Source of the DNA: Haematococcus lacustris
Lineage: Eukaryota; Chlorophyta; Chlorophyceae; Chlamydomonadales; Haematococcaceae
Assembly: GCA_030144725.1 (NCBI GenBank)
Contig: JASKMD010000014.1
Coordinates: 6,268,635-6,332,634 of the forward strand
Reading direction: 5' to 3'
DNA: 64,000 nucleotides
How positions within the stretch are numbered: position 1 is the first letter of the stretch; every line of letters starts with the position of its first letter. The position numbers and the translations under genes were made by a program. Shown here one piece after another: positions 55,201 through 64,000 of this stretch. A model generated the notes under the pieces. That model did not search any database and had not been told where the DNA came from. It saw only the letters and a list, made by a program, of their open reading frames with translations.

Positions 55201-57633
55201 CAGCAGCCGGGCCAGGGTGGATGCAGTGGTGGCCTTCAGGTTCTCCGCCTTGGTGCTGCTGTAGATCTGGACCAGGCTGGCTGCCACCTCCTGGCTGGTG
55301 AACTTTGCGGCCCAGTCCCCGCCTTGGCTGCAGATGTTCTCAATTGTCTTCACCGCATAGTGCTGAGCCACCTCATCCTCGGATGGCTTCAACAGCCTGG
55401 CAGGGACGGCAGCAGGGCAGGGGTGGCTAGGGGCAGAGGGGGTGGGTAGTGGCATGGGCATGCATCAGGGTGAGCCAGCACATAAGACTTAGCGACATGC
55501 TGCGGCACCGTGGCTTGTGGTGTGCCTCAGCTGTGTTAGGCTTCAGCTGTGCTGTGCCACCTTGCCAGGCCTGAGTGGCCTGCTTGTGGCATGGTAGGCA
55601 GAGCAGGGCAGGAGGCGGTGGCAGGCATTGCTGGTGGTGAGGAGGTGATGGCAGGGGGTCAGGGGGGCCGGGGGGGGCACCTGGTCAGCAGCCAGGTCAC
55701 ACTGCCAGCATGCTGAAGCCATTGAACACACCATGCACAGCGATGCCGCTTGCTGTGCACTGTGCTTGCAAGGTTTGGCAAGCGTAGTCAGTGCAGCCTC
55801 AGAGTTGAGGGCCTGGCTGGCTATATTTTGTTGACAGCTAACTGAGCTAGGAAACAGGCTGCTGATGGGGATGGGGGGCCCACTATGCAGGTAGTTGGCT
55901 GAAGGCATGTCACACTGCATGCAGCATTACCTGGCCACTGCTGCCACTGTGCCGCCGTTGATGCTCCAGCTCTCTGACACCTCTTGGGCAGTTGCCCCGT
56001 TCTGCGCGTCCTGCTGCTGCGTGGCTATGTAGAACAGCAGCTCACCCAGGGTCGCCATCACACGCCGCCTGGCACAGACAGCCACAGCCCCATAAGCCAA
56101 CAGCCTAAGCCCAGATCACAGCCATGGCAGCCCCCATGCCCCCATGCAGACCCCAAGCTCAGTGCTGCACAACAGCTGTGGTGATGGCACGTCAAGATGG
56201 GCTGGCTAGTGGGTCAGGGTATGGTGGGTTGGCTGGGCTGGCGTCAAGGTGGTGCAGGGCTGTGCCAGGCATCGGTCTCTGTGTGAACTAGACAGCCGCG
56301 GTTTTACCCTGACCATTCAGAAAGCCAGCTCTGCCGCCACAGACCTTGCCTTCAGCAGGCTCGGCCACCCCAGGTGCAGGCAGTGCTGCTGCCACAGTCA
56401 ATGCGATGGATGGTGAGCAGCTCTGCTGATCTCCCAGCCCCAGCTGCCACAACCCTTTGTACTACTACTGCTGCTGTTCTGCTTCTTGACCCCTGCCTGC
56501 TGCTCCTGCCTGCTGCCCCGCCCTGCTGCCCTGCGCTGTTGCCCAACCCTGCTGCCCCGTCCTGCTGCTCCGCCCCTGGCTTCCACCCATCCCTGCTGCC
56601 CTGCTCGCAGACCCTACCTGACCCGTTCGTTCTTATCCTTCAGGGCTTCCGTGAGGATGTCAATGACACCAGTCTGGGCCAGCTCTTCCGCTATGAAGGT
56701 GGCGTGACGCACCTGGCAGGCAAGGCAAGGCAAGCCACATCCCAACTCAGTGGCATTTGACCTCAACCGCAGTGGAAAACTCACTTGCGCCAAGGTAAAG
56801 CTGTAGCTCGTGGATCATGGTAGCTACAGCCTCTGGCAGGCCCATGCAGTCCAACCACATTCGCATCAGCCACATAATGGTCGCCTCTCACCCACTCGCA
56901 TAACACTGATGCAGAAGGATCTTGTTCTTGACTGAGTAACCTGCCCGCCCCGCCCTGCCCTGCCCCACCCTGCCCGTCCCTGCACTGCTCTGTACTGCCT
57001 TTTCCTGATCTGAACTGCGGGCACCGAAAATCCTACATGACAGTGCTTTGTCCAGCCTCCAAACAATGACTTACTACTCCTTCTCGCATGTCATACCCCA
57101 CCGTGTCCTTGTGTGCCCCTCACCTACGTTGCCCTCCTCTACCACACACCCAGCACCGCCTAGCCCATACCCTACCACACACCCAGCACCGCCTAGCCCA
57201 TACTCTACCACACACCCAGCACCGCCTAGCCCATACTCTACCACACACCCAGCACCGCCTAGCCCATACCCTACCACACACCCAGCACCGCCTAGCCCAT
57301 ACTCTACCACACACCCAGCACCGCCTAGCCCATACTCTACCACACACCCAGCACCGCTTAGCCCATACCCTACCACACACGCAGCACCGCCTAGCCCATA
57401 CTCTACCACACACCCAGCACCGCCTAGCCCATACCACACACCAGGAGACCCAGCACGCTGGCCAGGCGGATGCGGAGTGTTGGAGCGCGTGCGTTGCGCA
57501 TCATGCGGATGAACAGGATGGCCAGGGAGGAGTTGATGAGCACATTAGCTGAATTGGTGTCCACACACAGCGTCTCAAAGTAGGACAACACATTCACCTG
57601 AGGCCAGCAGGACCAGCATTCAACCGCTAGGTG

Positions 57634-57668
<35 letters not shown>

Positions 57669-60600
57669 GCAGCAACAAACGTAACGACAGACATGACAAC
57701 AGACACAGCAACAATCACAGAGAGGTTGCTGCGTCGTCAGTAACCTTATCTGTGTTTGTGCAGCCCATACTACGTGGGTGCGAGGGTGCAGGGGAGGGGC
57801 TAGATTAGGCACCTGCCAGGGGTCAGCAGCTACAGAGTTCCAACACATGATGTGCTGGCTGAGGGCCTGGTTACAGGGCAGGCCAGCTCACCTTGTCCTT
57901 CAGCGGTGCTGCACTGGCTATTGCTCGGTAGATGAGTGTCAGGAAGTTCTCCAACTCTTTCTGGTCCGCATGCAGCATCTCCTGCACAAACATGGCAAAC
58001 ACCAGCGCCAGTGCAGCAGCTGCTGAGACAGTAGGCTGCCAGGTGAGGTAGCAGGCTGTCAAGGTGCCTCCTGTGCGCTTATAGCAGTGCTGTGCTGTGC
58101 TCTAGTAACAAGAGGCAGAGGGGCAGTATGAAGATGGCAACAGACAGCAAACCGGCAGCAAGACAGGAGGCACCTCGACATCAGGAAGCCCACGGCCTCA
58201 CGGACCTGGAGCAACTGCCAACTGACCTGGAGGGAGAGTGGGGTGAATGGCAGGCTCTTTGCCTCATACCGAGGTTCTGGCAACCTCTCGATCCGCCTGT
58301 TTGCCACAATGGGCTTCACAGCGGCGTCGCTGGCATGCCATATCAATGCGTCCATGGCTGGAGAGGGCCCACCCGCTGTGCTGGGGCTGGGCAGGGTGCC
58401 CTGCTGGCCACCACCATCTGTGTCTGTGTGGGCAGATGGCAGCCACACAGGGAGGCATGGCACCTTGGGGCACAAAAGGGAGCCATGCAGCAGGCGTGGC
58501 ATGTGTGAGTGTCAGTGAAGCTATGCAGTGGAGGTGTGCTGGTTCCTTGCCAGTCAAAAGGTCCAGGAGGGTGAATGAGGAGTGAATGTGAATGAGGGGT
58601 GAATGAGGAGCCAGAGTACATCACTAAACTATTCTGTCCAGCACCTCGACAAGCTAGCCGTGCCCAGCAGACCGTGCTAGTAGGAACCTTAAACCCGTTG
58701 GCCCCCAGCAACCTCTGCTTGTTTAAGGGACGCACGGTCACACCTGCAGGCTGTGTGAGAGTGGTGACGCCCGGCCCCTTCACTCCGCTCGTTGGCGGCA
58801 CTGCTTTGACCGAAGCCTGATCTTGGCCGGTACCCGCCTGGCCCGTCGCATTGGCTGTGGCTGCTCCATTGCTTGCAGGCTCCGCACCTCGCGCCCGGGC
58901 CATGGCTGTCCCGCGCTGTACGGAGTCTGCGGCTGTCATCTTCGCCAAGGTGGCGATGCGGTTCCCGCTCTCGCCCAACGCAGCTCCCTGATCGATGGTC
59001 GCTCCATCGTCATTCTGTGCTGGGGACTGCGGCTCGTCTTCCTCAGCTGCACGGGATGCAGTTGGCAAGCAGCTACGCGGACCGGACCCTGGCAGGTGAC
59101 AGCATGGTGCAGACTATGCCCAGCAGAAGCATGCTCGCTGCGACTTCGACACCCAGCTCGGCTCTGCGCGTCTAGATGTGGGAGGGCGCGTAACTGTTCA
59201 TTTCCGGTTGCTGTCGCCCGATCGTCAGGCTCACCGTCGTCTTTCTGCTCGTCAAAGTCCAGCTCAGCATCCGCGTTGTCGATGCGAATGTCCCCGGGCT
59301 TCGCTTCCACCGCTGCGTAGTCGGAGCCGTCGCTTTCCTTTTCCAAGTTTGACAGCGCGATACGGGACAGGCGATTGACGTCCACGCTCTGCCGCAACGA
59401 CTGTGCCTGCCATACAAGTAGCAGCATGCACAGACACGGCCAGTGAGTGCAGGGCTGCATGCATCGATGCCACTGACTACCACAGCGGGGAGTACGAGGT
59501 GTGCACTGTGTTCATGAGTAAGCTGGGTGCGAGGTACACGACATGCAGGTCAAGGAGGTCGTCATGACATGCCAGGGTGCGCCTGGCATTCCAGGGTGCC
59601 AGGGTGCGCCTGGCATTCCATGACATTCCAGGGTGCGCCTGGCCACCCATGTTGTGAGGAACTGTGCGAGCAGGAAGGTACCCCAGGAGTTAGCCAAGAA
59701 GGGTGGTGGAGGTGCCAGGGCACCTACTGCGGTCTGGCTTGCCATGGATGCTCTTGCATCTTTGTTTCCCGGTGCCAGGTTGAACTTTGATATGAACTGT
59801 TCCAGCGCCGGCTCTGCTGGCATGGCGAGCCAGGACAGCTTGGCCTGCCAGAAGGGGTGCACGGCCAGCTCCTGCAGCGGCCACACCACCACGTACAGGT
59901 TGACCAGCTGTGCACGCTGAACACCTTGGCCGCTAGGGTTGTCTCAGCTGGCCTGATGTTGCGTTTGGTGTTGGGTTGACCTGAGCAACACTCCTGAGGT
60001 ATGAGACAGCCAGCACTCCTGAGGGTTGGAGGTATGCAACCATGCAGGTGTTACCTTGGGCCTGCATACCACTGTGGTGACAGCATCTCCAGCAACACAT
60101 CCGCTATAGTAAGCAAGGGGTGTGGACAATCGTGCATTCAGTAGGGATGCTGGATGGCTGGCTGCTTGCACTGTTAGTGGTTCCATGCACTTGACTGTCT
60201 AGCATGTAACCTAGGAACCACCACTGCTGCTGTTTACAAGCAGTTTGGGCCTGGGCCAGTCAATCTACCTACCAACAGCTTATACGGGGCAAGTCAACAT
60301 GTGGCTGTCAACCACCGCCAATCAATGCATGTCTGTCATGCCGAGTCTATCCTATTCTATAGCCTTGTCAGAAGGGGTCGGGTGGAAGGTGCCCATGCCA
60401 TGTGTGTAGGCGGAAGGCGCCCACACAGTGTGTGGGAGGTCTAGTCCATACTGACCCAACACCACCTGTCCTACCAGTCTGCCTCTGCATTGATACTTGT
60501 TGTACGCTGGGCTGATGAGGGAGATGAGCCTGAATGTGAGCATGCTTGCTCAGTGCGCCCACCTGCCAGCCAATGCGTGTCGCAGGGTTCTTGTCCAACA

Positions 60601-62315
60601 GCCGGGACAGCAGGTGAGTGAACTCAGGGCTTGAACCTGGGGTCAACAGCACCGTGAGGCAGGCTGCACTTGGCCAAGGTCTGCAAGAGCATGGAGGGGC
60701 TACCTCTAACAATGTGTGTGCATCCACACGTGTTGCTGCTGACTGACTGGGCTGTGCAGCTAGTGTTGGGGGCCGTGTGCTGAGGCTGCCACCAGGCTGC
60801 TACAGCGATACCTGGGATGGGGGCAAAGTCATTGTGCAGGATCTCTTGGACGAGCTGGTTGAAGGACGAGTTGAGGAATGGGGGTCTCCCCATGGCTGAC
60901 TCATACAGGACGCAGCCCTGAAACAAAACACAAGACATATTCCACATGTGCTTGCAAGTGTGCAGTTAAGCAGTGATGTTAATGGTACATTCTGAAGTGC
61001 CTGTTTAGTCTAGGTCTGATCTCTTCAAGGGTGGCACCCCACACTTCATGCAAGCCGGAGAGCCAGCCAGCCGTCCACACAGCCAGGCCAGCACCCCGCC
61101 TGTCAGCTTGCTGTAAAGTGAATTTGTGGGACTCCACCCCAACAGGTGGCTAATCAGCTGCTGCCTCTCCACAACACAAAGGCTGCACATTTACCCATAA
61201 ACTAGAGTAATATGAACATCCAGGAACCTGCTTGTGCATGTGAAACCAGGCTGGCACCACCCTGGCATTTGCCGGGGTGAAGGGGGCTGTGCCTCCACGC
61301 ACCAGTGCCCACAGGTCAGAGGCTGAGGAGTGGGTAGCTCCCTCAGAAAACAGTTCTGGCGCCATGTAGCAGGGCGTGCCACGTTTTGCCTGCAGCCAGC
61401 AGGCCGGCCAGAGGGACGCTGGCACCAGAGCCACGCTGCACCCCTGAGCCACCTGGGTTGCTGCAGATACTGGTAGTTGAGGCGGGCATGCACGCAGGGC
61501 CAGGCCTCTGGGTGCCGGCTTTGGTGTGCTGGCCTGCTCTGCTCTCAAGTGCTGAGTGCTGCTTGCATAGACACGTTTATGCACGGCCCCATTGCCAACA
61601 GGCTGTCACGCATGGTAGGCTGCAAGCTGACATGCAGTCGCCGCTGCAAGCCAGGTGGCTCTGTGTGCAGCTGTGTACTCAGCCTCACAGGTGGCAGTGC
61701 CAGCAGAGGCGTCTTGTTGATGTCTGACAGCCGGCGAGACAGCCCGAAGCCGCCCAGCTTCAAGCGCCCATTCTCGTCTAACAGAATGTTAGATGGTTTC
61801 AGGTCACAGTAAATGATGCTGTTGTGGTGCAGGTACTGTAGGGCCACCACCAGGTCCCGCCCAAAGTCATGCACTGAGCTCTCAGGCAGGCGGACGTCCT
61901 GGCGCAGTAGGGACATGAGGTCTCCCCCCACACAGTACTCCAGAATGAGCCACAGGTGGTTGGTTGTCTCGTACCTTTGCACCATAAGAAACTCTGGAGT
62001 GTAAGGGTGCTGTGCCAAGCTGCAGGGCACACTACTGCAGAATTCCTACCATGCGCAGAATCTGAGGATGTTCTTGTGATCCAAGGCATGCATGGTGCGG
62101 ACCTGCAAGCACAGCACAGCAATACGGAATGCAATGCACGCTGGTGCTTGTCTATAGCTCACCCGCACCAATCGCACCTCCTGCAGCACCCGCGCCTTCT
62201 GACTCTTGTCCACGCTCTTGATAGCATAGTACGAAATTGTTTTCTTTCGACGACCCTTGTACACCGTGCTGTACTTGCCCTTTCCAATCTTTTCGTAAAT
62301 GTGATACTGGTTCAT
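49248..62315 (-). CDS. ULK4: ULK4/RUNKEL-type kinase-HEAT/ARM protein, DFG Asp replaced
   Basis: Exons (minus): 62315-62163, 62102-62050, 61974-61689, 61389-61303, 60917-60812, 60636-60563, 59871-59728, 59406-59235, 59046-58688, 58400-58227, 57981-57892, 57597-57442, 56712-56618, 56068-55931, 55396-55144, 54325-54147, 53614-53464, 53155-53063, 52603-52433, 51947-51642, 51052-50855, 50476-50246 and 49565-49248; 1,328 aa, all phases closed. Kinase domain: MNQYHIYEKIGKGKYSTVYK, AIK Lys33, Glu46, YCDLKPSN (124-131), GGFG (143-146) where DFG is expected, GTPCYMAPE, GCVLYE. The rest is acidic linker, DALIWHASDAAVKPIVAN, then HEAT/ARM-like helices (VATLGELLFYIATQQ matches the family). Vertebrate ULK4 is a pseudokinase linked to cilia and neurons; plant RUNKEL acts in phragmoplast cytokinesis. 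One intron (52432-51948) seems GC-AG. The exon 1 donor could be 6 bases earlier. Confidence 0.95.
51409..51640. repeat. 12-bp-type minisatellite in ULK4 intron
   Basis: About 18 imperfect units of CCTCCTGCCC(CT) lie immediately beside the donor of the exon ending at 51642. It opens all frames on both strands, but the sequence is intronic. Confidence 0.85.
52243..52275. repeat. interstitial telomere-type CCCTAA repeats
   Basis: Four to five tandem CCCTAA units (one ending CCCTGA) lie within the GC-AG intron of ULK4. At 52640-52730, in the next intron, a degenerate GGGTCA/GGATTAGGGTCA array runs in the complementary sense. Confidence 0.8.
54855..54925. repeat. (CAGGAC)n hexamer array
   Basis: About 11 perfect GGACCA hexamers lie in the ULK4 intron between exons 55396-55144 and 54325-54147. 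They generate Asp-Gln and Gly-Pro frames that are not genes. Confidence 0.88.
57140..57437. repeat. 33-bp minisatellite in ULK4 intron
   Basis: Nine copies of a 33-base unit (ACCACACACCCAGCACCGCC followed by TAGCCCATAC and TCT or CCT) end right at the donor of the exon 57597-57442. Since 33 is a multiple of 3, all frames stay open. Alternating TCT and CCT variants show higher-order structure. Confidence 0.93.
57630..57675. repeat. CAG/CAA microsatellite
   Basis: A CAG run with CAA interruptions lies in the ULK4 intron 57598-57891. Confidence 0.8.
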
Positions 62316-62818
62316 TTCCTCACCACCTCCGCACTATGTTTCATAGATGAAGACCCAGCTGACTGATTGCTTACTCACGAGCTTGCGGTATCGCTATTAG
62401 CGCAAACCGACAAGTGACCGAATGTACATGGAACGCGACATATTTCAAACTATCGGATCACATGGGACAACCGGCAGGCAATGACTGCGATGGCTTGTGA
62501 TGACGGGCTCAGGAATGCAATGAGCTCGAGCAGGCTTAGCTGCTGAGCTATAGCGGTTGCTGCCTTTAGAGCTACCCCTGTGTGGGACAACATCACGCCA
62601 TGCATATATGGCAAGCTGTTGCGAGCGGATGGTGAATTGAGGCGTTCGTACACACAGCGTTATATCTTCCTAGACACACATCAAAAGTTCAAACTCGGAT
62701 TGTGTTTGTTGCTTCCATGTCCATTTTACCCAATCGCTAGGGCGCGACCGATCATATGACTTGCTGAGCAGTTGGTCATATGACTGAATATGATGGCTTA
62801 AAGATGTGATACGACCGG
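62316..62818. other. ULK4 upstream region
   Basis: These 500 bases lie between the ULK4 start and the inverted-repeat element. This is the probable promoter and 5' UTR of ULK4. No other gene is visible. Confidence 0.5.
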
Positions 62819-63035
62819 GTCTGTAGTCAAGAGGATAATGTGGCAGATCGCCACCCTACCCCACCTGGGAACCCCGAGTGTACAGAGAGTTTGACTTCCT
62901 CCAAACCATTATCATTATCTGTTGTAGCTAGTAACACTCTTCTCCTCTCCGCCAAAATAGATCACGATCGAGACCGTGGTTGAAACCAGGTTGAGACCAC
63001 GGCAACGAGGTTACGGGGTTTTGCAAGTTTTGGCT

Positions 63036-63498
63036 TACCGTACTCTCCCTTATGATTCGCGTCCGCGAATCGTTTTTTTGGCCTCGCGAAATCGCGAACG
63101 AGTAAACAATGTGATTTTTGGCTGAATCGCGAAGTGGTCAAACAATTATTTGACCTGCGTGAATGGTGTTGCGATGGACCGCTTTGTGGTCCGTGGCATC
63201 AGTGCCGACGACGTAGCCGAAAATCTGCTACGCCAGGTTGACCAACACGAAGATGGCCCTTGCACAGTGGCTGTGACTTGGTGATTGGGTGGTTTGACTT
63301 GGTGACCTGTGCAGAAAGTGTCCACGGAGGATTAACATGTCATGCAAGGAATGGCTGTCTTGAATATTTATAAGCACACCCACGTTTTGCTGCAACTTTT
63401 GCATCGGGAAAAAGTAAACAATGGTTTTTTTGGATCGGGAATGAGTATTTAATTATAGTTTTCGAGGCCTCGCGAATCAAAAGGGAGAGTACGGTAAT
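63036..63498. mobile_element. inner inverted-repeat unit, probably a nested MITE
   Basis: TTACCGTACTCTCCCTT followed by (A/T)TGATTCGCG stands at 63036-63060 and, inverted, at about 63470-63498. Multiple TCGCGAA palindromes lie inside. This looks like a separate ~460-bp MITE inserted into the outer element, or the subterminal repeats of the same element. Confidence 0.7.
63174..63284 (+). CDS. 36-residue ORF in the inner element, possible transposase N-terminus remnant
   Basis: ATG at 63174 opens a frame beginning MDRFVVRGISADDVAENLL and ending TVAVTW, stop at 63282-63284. Its amino-acid balance is protein-like, in a non-coding surrounding. It could be the N-terminus of the transposase left after internal deletion. 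No domain can be named. Confidence 0.35.
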   Translation: MDRFVVRGISADDVAENLLRQVDQHEDGPCTVAVTW

Positions 63499-63605
63499 TA
63501 TATTTCATCATATTCCATTTCATCATATTCCAAACTCTCTGTACACTCGGGGTTCCCAGGTGGGGTAGGGTGGCGATCTGCCACATTATCCTCTTGACTA
63601 CAGAG

Positions 63606-63904
63606 AGAGAGAGGGGCATTACAGCACCAGTGGCAGGGCCACCGTCACACTGTCTGGGGCAACACACGCTCACACAGAGCAAACAGCCCTCATGGGCACC
63701 AAGGGGGTACAGGGGGAGGTCTAGCGCTTGTCAGGCCTGCCACACTCTACCCGGACTGCACTAGGTGACAGACAGCAAGGACAAGGCACAAAGCTCTAAA
63801 GGCGTCCTTAGCGTCCCCACCACCTGCCTACTAGGAGGCCCAGCTAGACAAGGGAGACAAGACAAGGCAACTACCCCCAACGGCCAGGCTAGGCTAGATC
63901 AACC
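63606..63904. other. no gene seen
   Basis: About 300 bases beginning with an (AG)n run. This is possibly the 3' UTR of the gene entering from the right edge on the minus strand. Confidence 0.4.
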
Positions 63905-64000
63905 TCAGTCCAAATCAACAGGTAGCATGTCCTCTATGGCTCCAATGTCAGGCAGGTGGGTGCGTAGCTGCCTGGCTTGGCCGTCACCATGGGTGCAAAT
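63905..64000 (-). CDS. possible C-terminus of a minus-strand gene running off the window
   Basis: The frame entering at 64000 reads CTHGDGQARQLRTHLPDIGA, then an acidic end EDMLPVDLD and a TGA at 63907-63905. The composition is unlike the random frames around it. Only about 31 residues are visible, so the family cannot be named and it may be an accident. Confidence 0.3.
   Translation of the reverse strand: MCTHGDGQARQLRTHLPDIGAIEDMLPVDLD

Larger units (their letters stand above)
62819..63605. mobile_element. DNA transposon with ~73-bp terminal inverted repeats
   Basis: The left end (62819-62893, beginning TCTGTAGTCAAGAGGATAAT) is repeated perfectly in inverted orientation at 63531-63605. 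The ~787-bp element holds a second inverted pair and a 36-residue ORF but no full transposase, so it is non-autonomous. No flanking target duplication is clear. Confidence 0.88.

Noticed and set aside
54613..55301. Gly-Pro and Asp-Gln repeat frames
   Set aside because: They derive from the GGACCA hexamer array in a ULK4 intron.
57048..57552. Repeat protein with PTTHPAPPSPYS units
   Set aside because: The 33-bp unit is a multiple of three, so every frame is open; it lies between two ULK4 exons on the other strand.

Overview
The window looks like nuclear DNA of a flagellated chlorophycean green alga of the Chlamydomonadales type. The DNA is GC-rich, genes are cut into many short exons by GC-rich introns, CAG/CTG and other simple repeats are everywhere, a TGTAA polyadenylation signal follows at least two genes, and the conserved genes are plainly eukaryotic. 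A repeated transposon-protein tail near 13.7 kb reminds me of Haematococcus, but that is recollection and not proof. Almost every long open frame that is not part of a spliced gene comes from low-complexity GC-rich sequence.

Layout, left to right. (1) The 5' part of a CDCA7-like zf-4CXXC_R1 gene runs off the left edge on the minus strand. (2) An unrecognised low-complexity gene with an acidic segment runs on the plus strand to 10.34 kb. (3) A mobile-element zone spans about 10.4-18.0 kb. It holds two inverted 200-bp repeats, a degenerate LINE retrotransposon, a second misplaced LINE fragment, and a piece coding for the C-terminus of a probable Fanzor/TnpB-type nuclease inside the LINE. (4) An unrecognised 1,297-residue multi-pass membrane protein is on the minus strand (19.5-24.5 kb), divergent from (5) a complete RAD4/XPC nucleotide-excision-repair gene (25.1-32.7 kb, plus), which carries one apparent frameshift. 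(6) NOP58, the box C/D snoRNP core protein, is on plus (33.1-39.4 kb). (7) A conserved but unidentified 474-residue protein is on minus (41.8-46.1 kb). (8) The spliceosomal Sm-B protein is on minus (46.4-48.7 kb). (9) The ULK4/RUNKEL kinase-plus-HEAT/ARM protein is on minus (49.2-62.3 kb). Its kinase domain has Gly in place of the DFG aspartate. (10) A nested inverted-repeat DNA transposon (62.8-63.6 kb) and a possible 3' gene end at the right edge close the window.

The conserved genes serve unrelated housekeeping roles: DNA methylation upkeep, excision repair, rRNA modification, splicing and a cilium/cytokinesis scaffold. I see no operon-like functional unit. I built the gene models by reading splice sites by eye and checking phase. 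For the membrane, NOP58, Sm-B, 474-residue and ULK4 genes every exon phase closes and the total length divides by three. RAD4 closes only if two bases are restored in exon 2.
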